Of a DNA stretch of 64,000 bases, positions 1 to 12,030 are shown piece by piece. The stretch comes from Astragalus membranaceus (Eukaryota; Streptophyta; Magnoliopsida; Fabales; Fabaceae). Numbering within the stretch: the first letter of the stretch is position 1; every line of letters begins with the position of its first letter. The stretch spans positions 160,624,462 through 160,688,461 of the forward strand of contig CM076850.1 of NCBI GenBank assembly GCA_039519185.1, written 5' to 3'. The position numbers and the translations under genes were made by a program. The notes below the pieces were generated by a model that was not told the DNA's origin, did not search any database, and was given only the letters and a program-made list of their open reading frames with translations.

Positions 1-273
1 ACTTGGTAAAACCGAGACAACTTCTCAAACTTAGCGGTGTATTCTTCCACCGTCATGTCACCTTTCCTGAGGATGCACTGGTTGAAGATTCCGGTTTTGG
101 TCGAGGATTGCATCTTGATCATCCAGTCAGAATTCCGCTTATGATGCACTAAGTATTAAGTTGATCAGGCTCAATGTCTCTTAGCATCACAAGTGTAATT
201 ACAGAAAGGACTAACAAGGAATCGACTCAACCCTAAACTAAGTCCGACTAGGTCGAACTGCTCTGATACCAAC
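1..273 (-). mobile_element. Ty3/gypsy internal region (start of a second, adjoining copy)
   Basis: This stretch is identical to 6064-6336. It carries the primer-binding site and the beginning of gag, read on the minus strand, and continues past the left edge of the window. The minus strand of about 1-125 translates to a gag-like segment containing ILRKGDMTVEEYTAKFEKLS, typical of the Ty3/gypsy retrotransposon gag core. That core lies only about 150 bp from the primer site, so the gag N-terminus is deleted. Because it directly follows an LTR that also serves the element to its right, it belongs to a tandem internal-LTR-internal-LTR array. Confidence 0.8.
260..271 (-). promoter_or_regulatory. 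Primer-binding site (tRNA-iMet), gypsy copy 1
   Basis: The minus strand reads TGGTATCAGAGC, the usual plant initiator-methionine tRNA primer site, 2 bp inside the LTR end at 274. The same site recurs at 6323-6334 beside the other LTR. Confidence 0.85.
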
Positions 274-723
274 TGTAACACCCCGGTATTTCTATCTACT
301 AAAAATACCCAAGTGCACCTTAGTAACACATCAGAGATATATTTCCTGCTTAGACACTGAATATCACTATAAATTTTTCGCTGAATAAAACCCAAACAGT
401 CTTATTTACAACAGACAATATGGTTCTCGGACCATATATCATCAGCATTTATAGCATTCAGTATCGTACAAGAAAGCGGAAGAAAGATGTACATTAAATA
501 CATAATGTTTTAGTATACAGACAACAAAAGGGAAATAAGCTTAAACATAAAGCTAGGCTATCAGCAACCAGTCCGAGCTCAACCTACTCGTGCCTCTTGG
601 ATTTCCGCTGTCCCTGTGTCTCTGTAAAACAACAACATTTAAACAGTGAGATACAATCTCAGTGAGTTCTACCGTAACCCCTACTAGCTCTCTCGGTATT
701 AGTTTAAAACATTTTTTTAATCT

Positions 724-925
724 CAACACGGCATCGACTGCGTAACCGCTACTCCCGATGAACCGCATTATTTTACACATAGCATTCCACCGACTGCGTA
801 ACCGCTACTCCCGGGGAATCTGCTATAACTCAGTACGACACCGACTGCGTAACCGCTACTCCCGGTGAACCGTACTATAACTAACATAACACCGACTGCG
901 TAACCGCTACTCCCGGTGAACCCCC
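724..925. repeat. Four-copy ~60-bp tandem repeat inside the gypsy LTR
   Basis: The core CCGACTGCGTAACCGCTACT recurs four times (first copy TCGACTGCG...), each followed by CCCG and a variable A/T-rich spacer. The same block recurs at 6787-6988 in the second LTR. Confidence 0.9.
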
Positions 926-1320
926 CTACCAATAGTACATTCTCCTATTGGCATGGAGCCTAGGGTAAGGGATCATGACTGCCCTGCCTAGTATGTTACA
1001 CATGGGTCGTCACCCAACTCGATACATATACACACACATATCTGTAATCATATGAACTCAGGGTCCATCACCTCAAATAACCAGTCGAACACTTTAATCC
1101 CCATTTTATAAAATCCAAGTTCACACTCGCACTCTAGTTGACCGCTTTTCGACACAATTTTCAACTTCGAAAACAGTTTATTTTGCCTTAAAACTAGAAT
1201 ATTCAGTTAGGCCTCTGAATAAGCTTTTCAACGCATCTTAGAACACCTCAATCGGGTTCCCGGATCAAAAGATATCGCGAAAACAAAAGCAGTGAAAAAC
1301 TGTTGAAAATCTGCAAAGCG

Positions 1321-1424
1321 TCGCGACGCGAACTGCTACCGTCGCGACGCGAAAAACGACAGAAACTTTTTGCGTGACAAAATTGGGCCAGGTCGCGACG
1401 CGAAGGGGACGGGTCGCGACGCGA
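1321..1424. repeat. Four copies of TCGCGACGCGA in the gypsy LTR
   Basis: The 11-mer TCGCGACGCGA occurs at 1321, 1342, 1393 and 1414. It is CpG-dense and contains the palindrome TCGCGA. It recurs at 7384-7487 in the other LTR. Its role is unknown. Confidence 0.9.
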
Positions 1425-4361
1425 CCCTCTGCAGAAAAGTGCAGGTTTTCCGTTTTCTTGCGAAATTCGCTATTCCGCTCAATTCCGATTCTTGTTCCGA
1501 TTGAAAACAGTTTTGACAACTATAAAAACAGTTTCAATCATAGTCACACAATCAATCAAATCAATCAAAAACTCATTTTAAACGAATTGTATCAAAACGC
1601 GACATATTTTCCAATTAACGGTTTTTAAAACGAAATCTCTCAAACTCGATTACCAAATAATATTCCAGTCCAGCGAAAGCGGTAAAACAGTTAATTAATT
1701 TATTCGAAACATAAAAATCCTAAGCGTGAGTAAAACTCACCCTCGAAGCGTGTGCCGACACCGAGACTTCAAAATCGCCGAGACTTCGCCAAATCACCGA
1801 GACTCTCCGCGACACCGCTTTTCTGACAAAACCGCACGAACGTTCCCCGAATCGGCGACACCCAATCCGCTTCCAAAGCTTCCCACTCGATCACGAAACC
1901 GCTTTGACCGAAATACCGATTTCCCGAAATTCTCCATGGGCACTATTCATCATCTTCTTCACCTCAAGTCACTATTCACATAAACCTCAAATCTTGATTT
2001 TTCAACCTAACTCACCCAATCGATCTTCAATACTCGAATAATCCACCTCGTGCTCGCTCCTAAACATCGTCCTTAGCTTTCCCTTGAGCTTGAACCACAA
2101 AACCTCTATTTTTTCCTCTCAAATCGAAAATGGCAAAGTGAGAGAGAGAGGGTTGATGATGAAGATCTTGGCACCAAATCGAAGAGGAAGTAACGCTGAG
2201 CATTTTTCGTGTTGGACGGAAGTCGTTTTGATGAGCGAAATTGCCCCCTTTTTCCTCTTCTTCTTCCTCCTTTCTTTCTCTCTTCTCTTTTCTTCTTTCT
2301 CTTTTCCTCTCCGTTTCTCTTCTCAGCTTCCTATCCTTTCTTCTCCTTTCACACGCACACACATATACATAAATATATATATTTATTTAATATTTTAGTT
2401 GCAACGCGGTCAAATTACCATATCGATCGAAATCTCCTATTTCGATTCCAAAACTTCCCTGGTCCGTATTATCCGGTTAACGATCCGATGACAACAATTA
2501 AATAATTTTAGCACCCGATAAATTTACCAGTCGAGTACTAAATTGGTTTAATTGGGTTAACACCCAAATAATTCTACTAATTATTTTGCGGGTGTTACAT
2601 TCTCCCCAACTTGAAGGAATTTTGTCCTCAAAATTTCGTCAAGTCTTTTATCCGACTAACCGAGAATCGACATTCTCAGAAAGGTCCAATTTTGCTGGAA
2701 AACATTCTTGAATTAATGAAATGAGTAGAAATCTTCACGAAGTTGGCACATCAATCTACAAGTATGACCCACTACTGCCTTGATACGAACTCTCTGGTTC
2801 CGAATCAACACGAGAAACTTCTCTTTCGCCTACATAGGCTCGGCACCGCGTTCGAGACACTTTCGAAGCTTCATTCCGGTTATCCTCGCTTACTCCCCAA
2901 CTTTGATTAATCTAAATCAAAGGGTTTAATACAAGACACTTGATAGACATACAGGTTGAAAACGAGATTCACAAACTGGTACTCCTCGGCAAAGGTAAAA
3001 ACAAACACAATTTCTTCGAAGGGAATAAACACGTTCTCAACAAACCTTCTAAAATCCATAACAGTTCTCGTACACACCGACAATGTGACGGAAAAGTCAC
3101 TTGTGAAACTTCTTGATTCGCCCCCAAGATTTCGAGATAACACTTTTCGAAAGAAGATGGAATGAGGATTTACCAGAAACGTTTATCTTAAACGTAGAAA
3201 TAAACCGCGGGGACATCAAATAAACTTGAAAACAATGAAAATCACCTCAGTTGTTCTCAAAACAACTTTCAAACAGGACTCAGAGCTCTTTTTCCTCTAT
3301 TGCAACTTCACCACGAGGTTTTTATCAACGACGCACTGGATTCCTTTCCAAATTAGTCCATGGCGTTGAGAACTTCTCCTCAACCTATATAATCCTCCTA
3401 GGATTTTCTTCCTCAATCAGATTCTATTAGCCTCTTAACTCGTTCCCAAAATTAACTTTAGCATGCGGGTTTTCACAAAAACGTTTTTTCAAAACTACCA
3501 CACCGCACGCCAAGCTTCACTTCGGAAATTCCAGTCCCTTGCAGCAGATCCATCAATTAATCCTTTGGTGGTTATTCGCAACGTGAAAACAGTCAGCAGT
3601 TACCTCACTTACATATTCGTATTCACGTTCGTTTTGTTAAACGGAATCTCGTAAGACAATCTCGTTGTCAACCTTCACCAAGGAGGGATTAACAAACTAA
3701 TACCTCGCCACCAAAGTGGAAACTTATGGATGTACTCCAACTTAGATCTAAAAGACTCTAACAATCCCATTTCTTGCGTCATCAACTCTTTCATACGAAT
3801 GGATTTCCTACTTAGCGCATCAGCTACAACATTGGCCTCTCTTGAATGTTACATCAACACGAATTTATAATCCTCCAGAAATTCAACACACTTCTCTGCC
3901 TGCTATTCAGTTCTTTCTGATCAAACAGATACCTAAAACTCTTGTGACCACTAAAGACTTCGAAACGAGACCCATACAGGTAACGTCTCCAAATCTTCAG
4001 TGCATACACAATAGATGCCAATTACAAATCATGAGTCAGATAATTCTCCTCATGAGTCTTCAATTGTCTGGATGCATAAGCTACCACTTGATGATTCTAC
4101 CTGAGAACACATCTCAAACCATTCCCAGAAGCGTCGTTGTAACTTTGGAATCCCAAAAACGGATCTGGAAAAATCAGGGTTGGAGCGGAAGTCAAAATCT
4201 TCGACTCTTGAAAACATTCTTCACAATCGGCATCCCACGTAAACGGATGACCCTTACGAGTTAACCGAGTAAGTGGAAAACTAACTGTGAGGACCCTTTA
4301 ACAAATCTCTGATAGTAACCGGCTAGACCCAGAAACTTTCGATCTCTGCGGCCGAAGTCGG

Positions 4362-4985
4362 TCACTCCCATTCAACACCGCTTCCTTCATACTGGGATCT
4401 ACAGAAACTCCCGACTTGGGAAATCACATGTCCCAAAGACTTTACCTCTGACACCCAAAAATCACTTTCCGAGGGTTTCAAGTACAACTTATTTTCTCGG
4501 AGTACTTTCCGAACAATGCGGAGATGTTGGACATGCTCCTCAATGGTCTTCGAGTACGTCAAGATATCATCGATGAAAACGACTTCAAACTGATCCTAAT
4601 ACGTATGAAAAACTCGGTTCATGTAATCCATGAATACCGCCGAAGCATTAGTCAGTCCGAAGGGCACCACTACAAATACATAATGTCCATACCTAGTATG
4701 GAAAGCTGTCTTCGGAATATCTAAGGCTCTAACTTTTATTTGATGATATCCCGACCTCAGATCAATTTCTGAAAACACTGCAGCACCTCAAATTGCTCAA
4801 GCAAATCGTCTATCCTTGGTAAAGGGATATTTATTCTTGACCGTCACTTTGTTAAGTTGTTGATAATCCATAAACAATCTCCTACTTCCATATTTCTTCT
4901 TGACAAGCAACACCGGAACACCCCATAGAAAAGCGCTCGGTCGAATGAATTTCTTTAACATCGACTCTTCAAGTTGAGACTCCAT
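4362..4985 (-). pseudogene. Ty3/gypsy reverse transcriptase remnant
   Basis: Three minus-strand fragments in different frames carry successive RT blocks. 4985-4797 has the FIRPSAFLWGVPVLLVKKK region and LFMDYQQLNKVTVKNKYP. 4778-4596 has FSEIDLRSGYHQIKV, a truncated KTAFHTRYGHYVFVVVPFGL block and TNASAVFMDYMNRVF. 4562-4362 has EEHVQHLRIVRKVLRENKLY and a degraded LGHVIS motif. The catalytic YIDD box between the second and third fragments lies in a broken frame (the DNA near 4560-4580 still reads like a decayed copy of it). Enzyme activity is lost. Confidence 0.85.
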
Positions 4986-5220
4986 TTCCTTTAATTCTCA
5001 AGAAACCTTCAATAAGAAACAATAGATATTGATCCCGTGCCAGGAATCAATTCTACAGTAAACTCTACTTCTCGTTCTGGAGGTTCAGAAGAAACTTCAT
5101 CGTGAAAACATCCAGAAAGTCATTCACAACTTGTACAGATGATAAATCTAATACTAGTTCCAGTGGATGCAGATAACCTACTAACATGTGCTTCCGCACC
5201 TTGGAATGAAGATTGACCGT

Positions 5221-5430
5221 CTAAGGTGAACTAGGTAACCGCTTCAGAATTTGTCCTAGACAATTCAACTGATTCTGAAGCGAAGCTGATAGCTGATTAA
5301 TACAGTCGATTGCAACATGATTTGCAGTCATCCAATTCATACCCAAAATGGTGTCCACACTTCTCACAGGCAAACAAATAATCCTTCTACGAAAGTTCTG
5401 TCTCCTATAACACGTAGACAATTCTGACAC
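5221..5430 (-). pseudogene. Ty3/gypsy aspartic protease remnant
   Basis: The minus-strand fragment contains a motif like LPVRSVDTILGMNWMTANHV, matching the C-terminal part of gypsy retropepsin (the ILGMDWL-type block). The catalytic DSGAT box is not intact in this frame. It sits between the zinc knuckle and the RT, as expected for gag-PR-RT order. Confidence 0.7.
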
Positions 5431-5672
5431 AAAGATTGGGTCTGGACACGACCCTTAGCCGCAGTTAAGATAGTTATCAGCTCGGATAGCGAAGATAAGG
5501 TTAATCCCAACCGATTCACATGCGATCGGGATATACAGCAATAGGTTGCACCCGAATCTTATAATATATTGATCGAGTCATTGAATAGGACTCCCATCCT
5601 TCTAAGTATACCGTCGGCATTCGTAACTGTCTAAGCATTCAAAGTGTTGAATCGTCCTTGCCTTGGAGCTGC

Positions 5673-5888
5673 TTATGACTCCTTGGAACTTTTCCTGGCA
5701 GGGCACTTTTTACCATAGTGACCCTCTACATTACTGTAATAGCACCGATTAGATCTTCGCTTGCAATCACCGCTGTGAGGCTTTCCCCAGTTAGAATATC
5801 TTCTGACCTTTGAAGAATCAAAGAATTGCATCTGCTTTTCCTTTGATGAAATTATCTTAGGACTTTGCATTCGGAGTTGATATTTCAA
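5673..5888 (-). pseudogene. Ty3/gypsy gag zinc-knuckle remnant
   Basis: The minus-strand translation contains CYYSNVEGHYGKKCP, a CCHC knuckle in which the second cysteine has become serine. It lies downstream of the gag core at 6064-6188 and is separated from it by frame breaks. Confidence 0.65.
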
Positions 5889-6336
5889 CTACCTTCTTTC
5901 CTTCCCCATATTTCCTATGAGATCATCCTCGGCGACATAGGATGATTGCACTAACGCAACATAATTGGTAGCAGTATAAGAACTGAGACCATAAATCATA
6001 AAAGCACTCATGCCCGTCTTATACTTCGGCATTCTCCGTTCGTCATCCGAAGCTTACTTCACCACTTGGTAAAACCGAGACAACTTCTCAAACTTAGCGG
6101 TGTATTCTTCCACCGTCATGTCACCTTTCCTGAGGATGCACTGGTTGAAGATTCCGGTTTTGGTCGAGGATTGCATCTTGATCATCCAGTCAGAATTCCG
6201 CTTATGATGCACTAAGTATTAAGTTGATCAGGCTCAATGTCTCTTAGCATCACAAGTGTAATTACAGAAAGGACTAACAAGGAATCGACTCAACCCTAAA
6301 CTAAGTCCGACTAGGTCGAACTGCTCTGATACCAAC

Positions 6337-8508
6337 TGTAACACCCCGGTATTTCTATCTACTAAAAATACCCAAGTGCACCTTAGTAACACATCAGAGA
6401 TATATTTCCTGCTTAGACACTGAATATCACTATAAATTTTTCGCTGAATAAAACCCAAACAGTCTTATTTACAACAGACAATATGGTTCTCGGACCATAT
6501 ATCATCAGCATTTATAGCATTCAGTATCGTACAAGAAAGCGGAAGAAAGATGTACATTAAATACATAATGTTTTAGTATACAGACAACAAAAGGGAAATA
6601 AGCTTAAACATAAAGCTAGGCTATCAGCAACCAGTCCGAGCTCAACCTACTCGTGCCTCTTGGATTTCCGCTGTCCCTGTGTCTCTGTAAAACAACAACA
6701 TTTAAACAGTGAGATACAATCTCAGTGAGTTCTACCGTAACCCCTACTAGCTCTCTCGGTATTAGTTTAAAACATTTTTTTAATCTCAACACGGCATCGA
6801 CTGCGTAACCGCTACTCCCGATGAACCGCATTATTTTACACATAGCATTCCACCGACTGCGTAACCGCTACTCCCGGGGAATCTGCTATAACTCAGTACG
6901 ACACCGACTGCGTAACCGCTACTCCCGGTGAACCGTACTATAACTAACATAACACCGACTGCGTAACCGCTACTCCCGGTGAACCCCCCTACCAATAGTA
7001 CATTCTCCTATTGGCATGGAGCCTAGGGTAAGGGATCATGACTGCCCTGCCTAGTATGTTACACATGGGTCGTCACCCAACTCGATACATATACACACAC
7101 ATATCTGTAATCATATGAACTCAGGGTCCATCACCTCAAATAACCAGTCGAACACTTTAATCCCCATTTTATAAAATCCAAGTTCACACTCGCACTCTAG
7201 TTGACCGCTTTTCGACACAATTTTCAACTTCGAAAACAGTTTATTTTGCCTTAAAACTAGAATATTCAGTTAGGCCTCTGAATAAGCTTTTCAACGCATC
7301 TTAGAACACCTCAATCGGGTTCCCGGATCAAAAGATATCGCGAAAACAAAAGCAGTGAAAAACTGTTGAAAATCTGCAAAGCGTCGCGACGCGAACTGCT
7401 ACCGTCGCGACGCGAAAAACGACAGAAACTTTTTGCGTGACAAAATTGGGCCAGGTCGCGACGCGAAGGGGACGGGTCGCGACGCGACCCTCTGCAGAAA
7501 AGTGCAGGTTTTCCGTTTTCTTGCGAAATTCGCTATTCCGCTCAATTCCGATTCTTGTTCCGATTGAAAACAGTTTTGACAACTATAAAAACAGTTTCAA
7601 TCATAGTCACACAATCAATCAAATCAATCAAAAACTCATTTTAAACGAATTGTATCAAAACGCGACATATTTTCCAATTAACGGTTTTTAAAACGAAATC
7701 TCTCAAACTCGATTACCAAATAATATTCCAGTCCAGCGAAAGCGGTAAAACAGTTAATTAATTTATTCGAAACATAAAAATCCTAAGCGTGAGTAAAACT
7801 CACCCTCGAAGCGTGTGCCGACACCGAGACTTCAAAATCGCCGAGACTTCGCCAAATCACCGAGACTCTCCGCGACACCGCTTTTCTGACAAAACCGCAC
7901 GAACGTTCCCCGAATCGGCGACACCCAATCCGCTTCCAAAGCTTCCCACTCGATCACGAAACCGCTTTGACCGAAATACCGATTTCCCGAAATTCTCCAT
8001 GGGCACTATTCATCATCTTCTTCACCTCAAGTCACTATTCACATAAACCTCAAATCTTGATTTTTCAACCTAACTCACCCAATCGATCTTCAATACTCGA
8101 ATAATCCACCTCGTGCTCGCTCCTAAACATCGTCCTTAGCTTTCCCTTGAGCTTGAACCACAAAACCTCTATTTTTTCCTCTCAAATCGAAAATGGCAAA
8201 GTGAGAGAGAGAGGGTTGATGATGAAGATCTTGGCACCAAATCGAAGAGGAAGTAACGCTGAGCATTTTTCGTGTTGGACGGAAGTCGTTTTGATGAGCG
8301 AAATTGCCCCCTTTTTCCTCTTCTTCTTCCTCCTTTCTTTCTCTCTTATCTTTTCTTCTTTCTCTTTTCCTCTCTGTTTCTCTTCTCAGCTTCCTATCCT
8401 TTCTTCTCCTTTCACACGCACACACATATACATAAATATATATATTTATTTAATATTTTAGTTGCAACGCGGTCAAATTACCATATCGATCGAAATCTCC
8501 TATTTCGA
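6337..8508 (-). repeat. 5' LTR of the gypsy element, truncated
   Basis: A copy of 274-2445 with two substitutions. The outer 154 bp (equivalent to 2446-2599, including the TGTAACA terminus) are missing. At 8508 the sequence changes abruptly into the CACTA-type subterminal region, with CGAAATCTCC on both sides of the break (about 8491-8500 and 8507-8516). This suggests a deletion or repair junction rather than an insertion with a clean end. Confidence 0.85.
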
Positions 8509-9072
8509 AATCTCCAATATTATTTCTTCTCATACTCTCTTTCCTTCTTATTCATTCCTACTTTCTTTATTCTCATTCCTTTATTCCTTCTCATTCTGTT
8601 CTATATTATTTTTCTCATATTCTACTTCATTTTCATTTTTCTTACTTCTTATTAAATATCATATTAATTTTTTTTTTAAAAAAAATAAAAATCCGCCGGT
8701 AATGTGCATTTCCGGCGGATTTTTCAAAAAAATTATTTTTTATTTAAAAAATTCGCTAGAAACGCCCATTACCGGCGGAAAAAATCCGCCGGAAATTATT
8801 GGCGGAAAAATTCCGCCGGTAAGGCGCGTTTCCGACGGATTTTTCAAAAAAAAATTATTTTTTTATTTTAAAAAATGCCGCCGGAAATGTGCATTACCGG
8901 CGGAAAAAATCCGCCGGAAATTACAGGCGGAAAAATCCGCCGGAAATTACTGGCGGAAATTCCGCCGGAAAACATTACCTGCGAGCGTTTTACCGAAACG
9001 TCACTTTTCCGGTGGATTTGGTGTATTTCCGGCGGATTTTTTCCGCCGGAAAAACGCGTTTTTCTTGTAGTG
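8509..9072 (+). mobile_element. Right end of a CACTA element (CCGCCGG subterminal family)
   Basis: The stretch ends with TTTTTCTTGTAGTG, the inverse of CACTACAAGAAAAA, a classical CACTA terminus. Inside are more than a dozen CCGCCGG-type motifs, in both orientations with ATTACCGGCGG/CCGCCGGAAAT variants. Such subterminal repeats bind TNPA in the En/Spm system. It abuts CACTA-1 TNP2 coding sequence at 9073. Its own left end is not visible, being lost at or beyond the gypsy junction. Long ORFs here are simply open frames through the repeats. Confidence 0.75.
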
Positions 9073-10138
9073 ATGTGATGCATGTTGAAAAAAATGTCTT
9101 CGAAAGTGTCATTGGTACCTTAATCAATATGCCAGGAAAGACTAAAGATACCATCAATGCAAGGTTGGACTTGGTTAGTATGGGGTTGAGACCCAAATTG
9201 GGTCCGATAAAGAAGGGTACACGTACATATCTACCTCCGGTAGCTCATACTCAATCTAAAAAGGAAAAATCTCTTTTGTATGTTTCTTCATGGAGTTAAA
9301 GTTCCAGAGGGGTACTCTTCAAATGTTACGAACCTTGCATCGATGAAAGACCTCAAGTTGACGTCTCCAAATGTTACCCATTGGTATACGATCCATTTTG
9401 CCCAACAAAGTGCATTAGGCCAAAACTAAACTTTGTTTCTTCTTTAAGACGATTTGTAGTAGAGTGATTGATCCTGGAAAGTTGCCAGCGTTGTAAAGAT
9501 CAATTATTGTCACATTATGTGAGCTTGAGATGTTTTTCCCACTTTCATTCTTTGACATAATGATTCATCTAGTTCATCTGGTTAGAGAGACACAATTCTG
9601 TGGCCCATGTTACATGAGATGGATGTACCCGTTTGAGCGTTACATGAAGATATTAAAAGGATATGTTAAAAACCGATCACGACCCGAGGGTTGTATTGCT
9701 GAGCGCTACATAGTTGAAGAAGCTATTGAGTTCTGTGGGGCTGCCAAGGGAGCGTCACACAGGATGCGTTGGTAAAGGGATGACAAGAAGCAAAATAGTG
9801 ATGGTATCAAGGAAAGAACTAAAGCAAGCACACTTATATGTTCTGCACAATGACAGTGAGGTTGATTCATATGTTGCGAAGCACATGGACATGCTTAAGA
9901 GTGATTACCCAAGTAAGGGTCAAGTTTGGTTAAGAAAATAACACAATAGGAGTTTCATAGTGTGGCTAAGAAATCACATTTCTTTATCGTTTGCTTTGAG
10001 TCCTACCTTGATTTCTGATAGATTGAGATGGTTAGCAAAAGGTCCAAATATACATGTTATCTCTTACACCAGCTATCTACAAAACGGGTACACGTTCTAT
10101 ACAAAAAACCAAGATGATCAGAGTAAAATGCAAAATAG
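9073..10138 (+). pseudogene. TNP2 transposase of outer element CACTA-1, part 1 (C-terminal half)
   Basis: Frames of this stretch align with the second half of the intact TNP2 at 14860-18045. It opens with DVMHVEKNVFESVIGTL, then RTYLPPVAHTQSKKEK, VKVPEGYSSN, SFFDIMIHLVHLVRE, CGPCYMRWMYPFERYMKILK and a C-terminal block ending at QDDQSKMQNS. These correspond to the DUF4218 and DUF4216 regions of En/Spm TNP2. Several small frameshifts and stops make it a pseudogene. The N-terminal half is absent, being left of the 9072 CACTA terminus and probably outside the window. At 10138 it is cut by CACTA-2, and the sequence resumes at 21495. Confidence 0.9.
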
Positions 10139-10173
10139 CACTAGTGCAAAATCAGGAAAAGAATTGGACATTT

Positions 10174-10446
10174 AAAGTCAGGCGCTCAGATGCCTGACTT
10201 TATATGTTGAGGCGGTGGCAAACTTGTAATTAAGAGGCAAAACTCGCGAATTTTAAAGTCAGGCGAATACACGCCTGACTTCTAAAGTGAAGAAACAGGG
10301 AAAAAATAAGACTTTAGAAGTCAGGCGTGTATTCGCCTGACTACATAAGTGACACGGTGGCAAACTTGTAATTAGGGGTGAATTTTTTTTCTTTCTATTC
10401 TAATACTTTAGAAGTCAGGCGTCTATTCTCGCCTGACCTCTAAAGT
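10174..10446. repeat. Left subterminal inverted-repeat array of CACTA-2
   Basis: AAAGTCAGGCG and its inverse CGCCTGACTT alternate in about four short hairpin pairs (near 10174-10205, 10255-10285, 10313-10345 and 10411-10446). They are likely binding sites for the element's TNPA-type protein, by analogy with En/Spm. Confidence 0.85.
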
Positions 10447-12030
10447 CCAAAAATAGAAAAAAATATTCAATCACTTACGAATTCGAAGCGTCTCACTCTC
10501 TCACAACCCTAATCTGTCTTTACGAATTACGAATCTCACTCTCAGTCACTCTCCCCTTCACTCTCAGAGGAACCACACGAACCACGAACCCTAGCTTCCT
10601 TCCTTTCCGTTTCTCTCTGAGCTCTCTCCTCTTCGCTGGTCGAAGCTTCTCCCTGGATTGCTTCTTCTTCTACCACGAACCACGAACCACGAACCACGAA
10701 CGACGAACGACGAACGACGAACCACGAACCCTAGATTCTTCTTCTGGAACGATTCCTTTTCCGTTTCTCTCTTCGCTGGTCCAAGCTTCTCCCTGGATCG
10801 CTTCTTCTTCTCACTGGTCCAAGCACGATTTGAACCCTAACCCAGGTACGATTTGAAATGTCTCACTACTTCTCACTGCGCTCGTTCACTTCTGTTTCCC
10901 TTTCCTTCTTCTTGGGTTCATCTTCTGGGTTTAGGGTTTTCGTTTTCGTTTTCCTTCATCATTCCCAGATTTAGGGTTTTAAAACATAATTTGGGTTCTA
11001 TCGTTTTTTCTTACTTTTCTCTTCTTCTCCTATTTCTTACTTTTCTTCTCTGTATTAGGGTTTTTGTTTTAATCCTTTTTTCTTACTTTTCTCTTCTTCT
11101 CCTATTATCGTTTTTGAGACTTCTAAAACCTTAAATTTTTGTTTGTGATATTCTGGGATTTTGTGGTTCTGGTGCTAATTTTTGATTTCTACCATTCTCA
11201 ATTTTCTGGTTGGCTTTCTTTAAGTTTTCTCTTTTGTTCTGGAAAACCTAATTTTTATGAGTGATTTGCCCTATGCATTCCTCACCTAATGTTCTGATCG
11301 CAGTTTTTTGTTTTTGTTTTTTTTAAACACAATAATCTAAACCGAAAAGCTAAACTAATGACAACCAAAAATTAGCCTAACTCATTCCCAGCAACTTGAT
11401 CACACATAGACCTAGAGGTACGTGTAAATAAATAAGAACAAATAGTTGATACCACTCCAGCCTCTGAGGTGCCTCTTTCGCTTATGTTTCGCTGCTACTG
11501 TTATTGTTGTCTTGCTGCTGACTGCTGCTGTTTCTGAATCATTTGATGCTTTGTTGCTGTCCCTCCTTTTTTAGAGTTTCGGTGATTAGGGTTTCAAAAG
11601 AGAAGAAGAGAAAACCTAATTTTCTCTTCTTCTCTGTATTAGGGATTAGACAAAAAAGGATTAGAGAAAACCTAATTTTCTCTTCTTCTCATTTGATTTC
11701 TTACTTTTCTCTTCTTCTCTGTATTAGGGATTAGACAAAAAAGGATTAGGGTTTTCCTTCTCTGTATTAGGGTTTTTGTTTTGGGACAAATCTGTATATA
11801 ATTGTTTGCTAATTGCCTTTTGCTATTCTGGTTTTTGCTAATTACTACGATTTTGGTATTTGATTTGGCTATTAACAAAATTATTTGTTTTTATTTTTTT
11901 GTTTTCCTACTTTTCCTCGGATATTTTTGTTGTTGATCATGTTATAGAAGGAATTAGGTCAACTGTGTTCTGAATATTTCTTCAAGTGATTCATATTGTT
12001 AACTGGTGCTTTAAATTTACTCTGTTGCAG
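10447..12030 (+). other. Leader region of CACTA-2, no gene recognised
   Basis: A T/C-rich region resembling a plant 5' UTR and intron. It contains a 7-bp microsatellite at about 10671-10730 and duplicated segments around 11590-11770 built on a TTAGGGTTTT / TTTTCTCTTCTTCTC theme. Short ORFs here have low-complexity translations and no recognisable product. It may contain non-coding sequence captured with the TPI exon that follows. Confidence 0.5.
10671..10730. repeat. (CCACGAA)n / (CGACGAA)n microsatellite
   Basis: About eight tandem 7-bp units with C/G variation at one position, within the CACTA-2 leader. Confidence 0.85.

Larger units (their letters stand above)
274..2599 (-). repeat. Long terminal repeat of Ty3/gypsy element (complete, shared)
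   Basis: A 2,326-bp LTR bounded by TGTAACACCC and its inverted copy GGGTGTTACA. On the minus strand a purine tract (GTTGGGGAGAA) precedes its start at 2600-2611, so it is the 3' LTR of the element at 2600-6336. A primer site also follows its other end, so it acts as 5' LTR for the copy running off the left edge. Against 6337-8508 I saw only two substitutions (near 2288 and 2313). It contains two tandem-repeat blocks, annotated separately, and a polypyrimidine stretch. Small ORFs within it show no recognisable product. Confidence 0.9.
2600..6336 (-). mobile_element. Ty3/gypsy internal region, degenerate
   Basis: This 3.7-kb internal region lies between two LTRs. From right to left (its sense direction) it has the primer site (6323-6334), a gag core (about 6064-6188), a zinc-knuckle fragment (5673-5888), a protease-like fragment (5221-5430), and reverse-transcriptase blocks (4985-4596) running into the RT thumb/RNase H connection (4562-4362). 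No integrase could be recognised between 4361 and 2600. Reading frames are broken by many stops and frameshifts, so it cannot encode its own proteins. It is shorter than a full gypsy pol region, which implies internal deletions. The LTR ends and primer site suggest a chromovirus-like lineage, but this is tentative. Confidence 0.8.

Noticed and set aside
2060..2505. ORFs rich in Phe/Ser or Arg/Glu in the gypsy LTR
   Set aside because: Created by a CT-rich stretch read on either strand; repeated in both LTRs with no family signature.
2907..3143. 78-codon minus-strand ORF in the gypsy interior
   Set aside because: It lies where the integrase C-terminus might be expected, but I could not recognise any integrase or chromodomain motif, so I did not call it.
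8462..9299. Overlapping ORFs of up to 202 codons on both strands
   Set aside because: They are open frames through CCGCCGG subterminal repeats and a polypyrimidine tract. The only real coding signal is TNP2 similarity from 9073.
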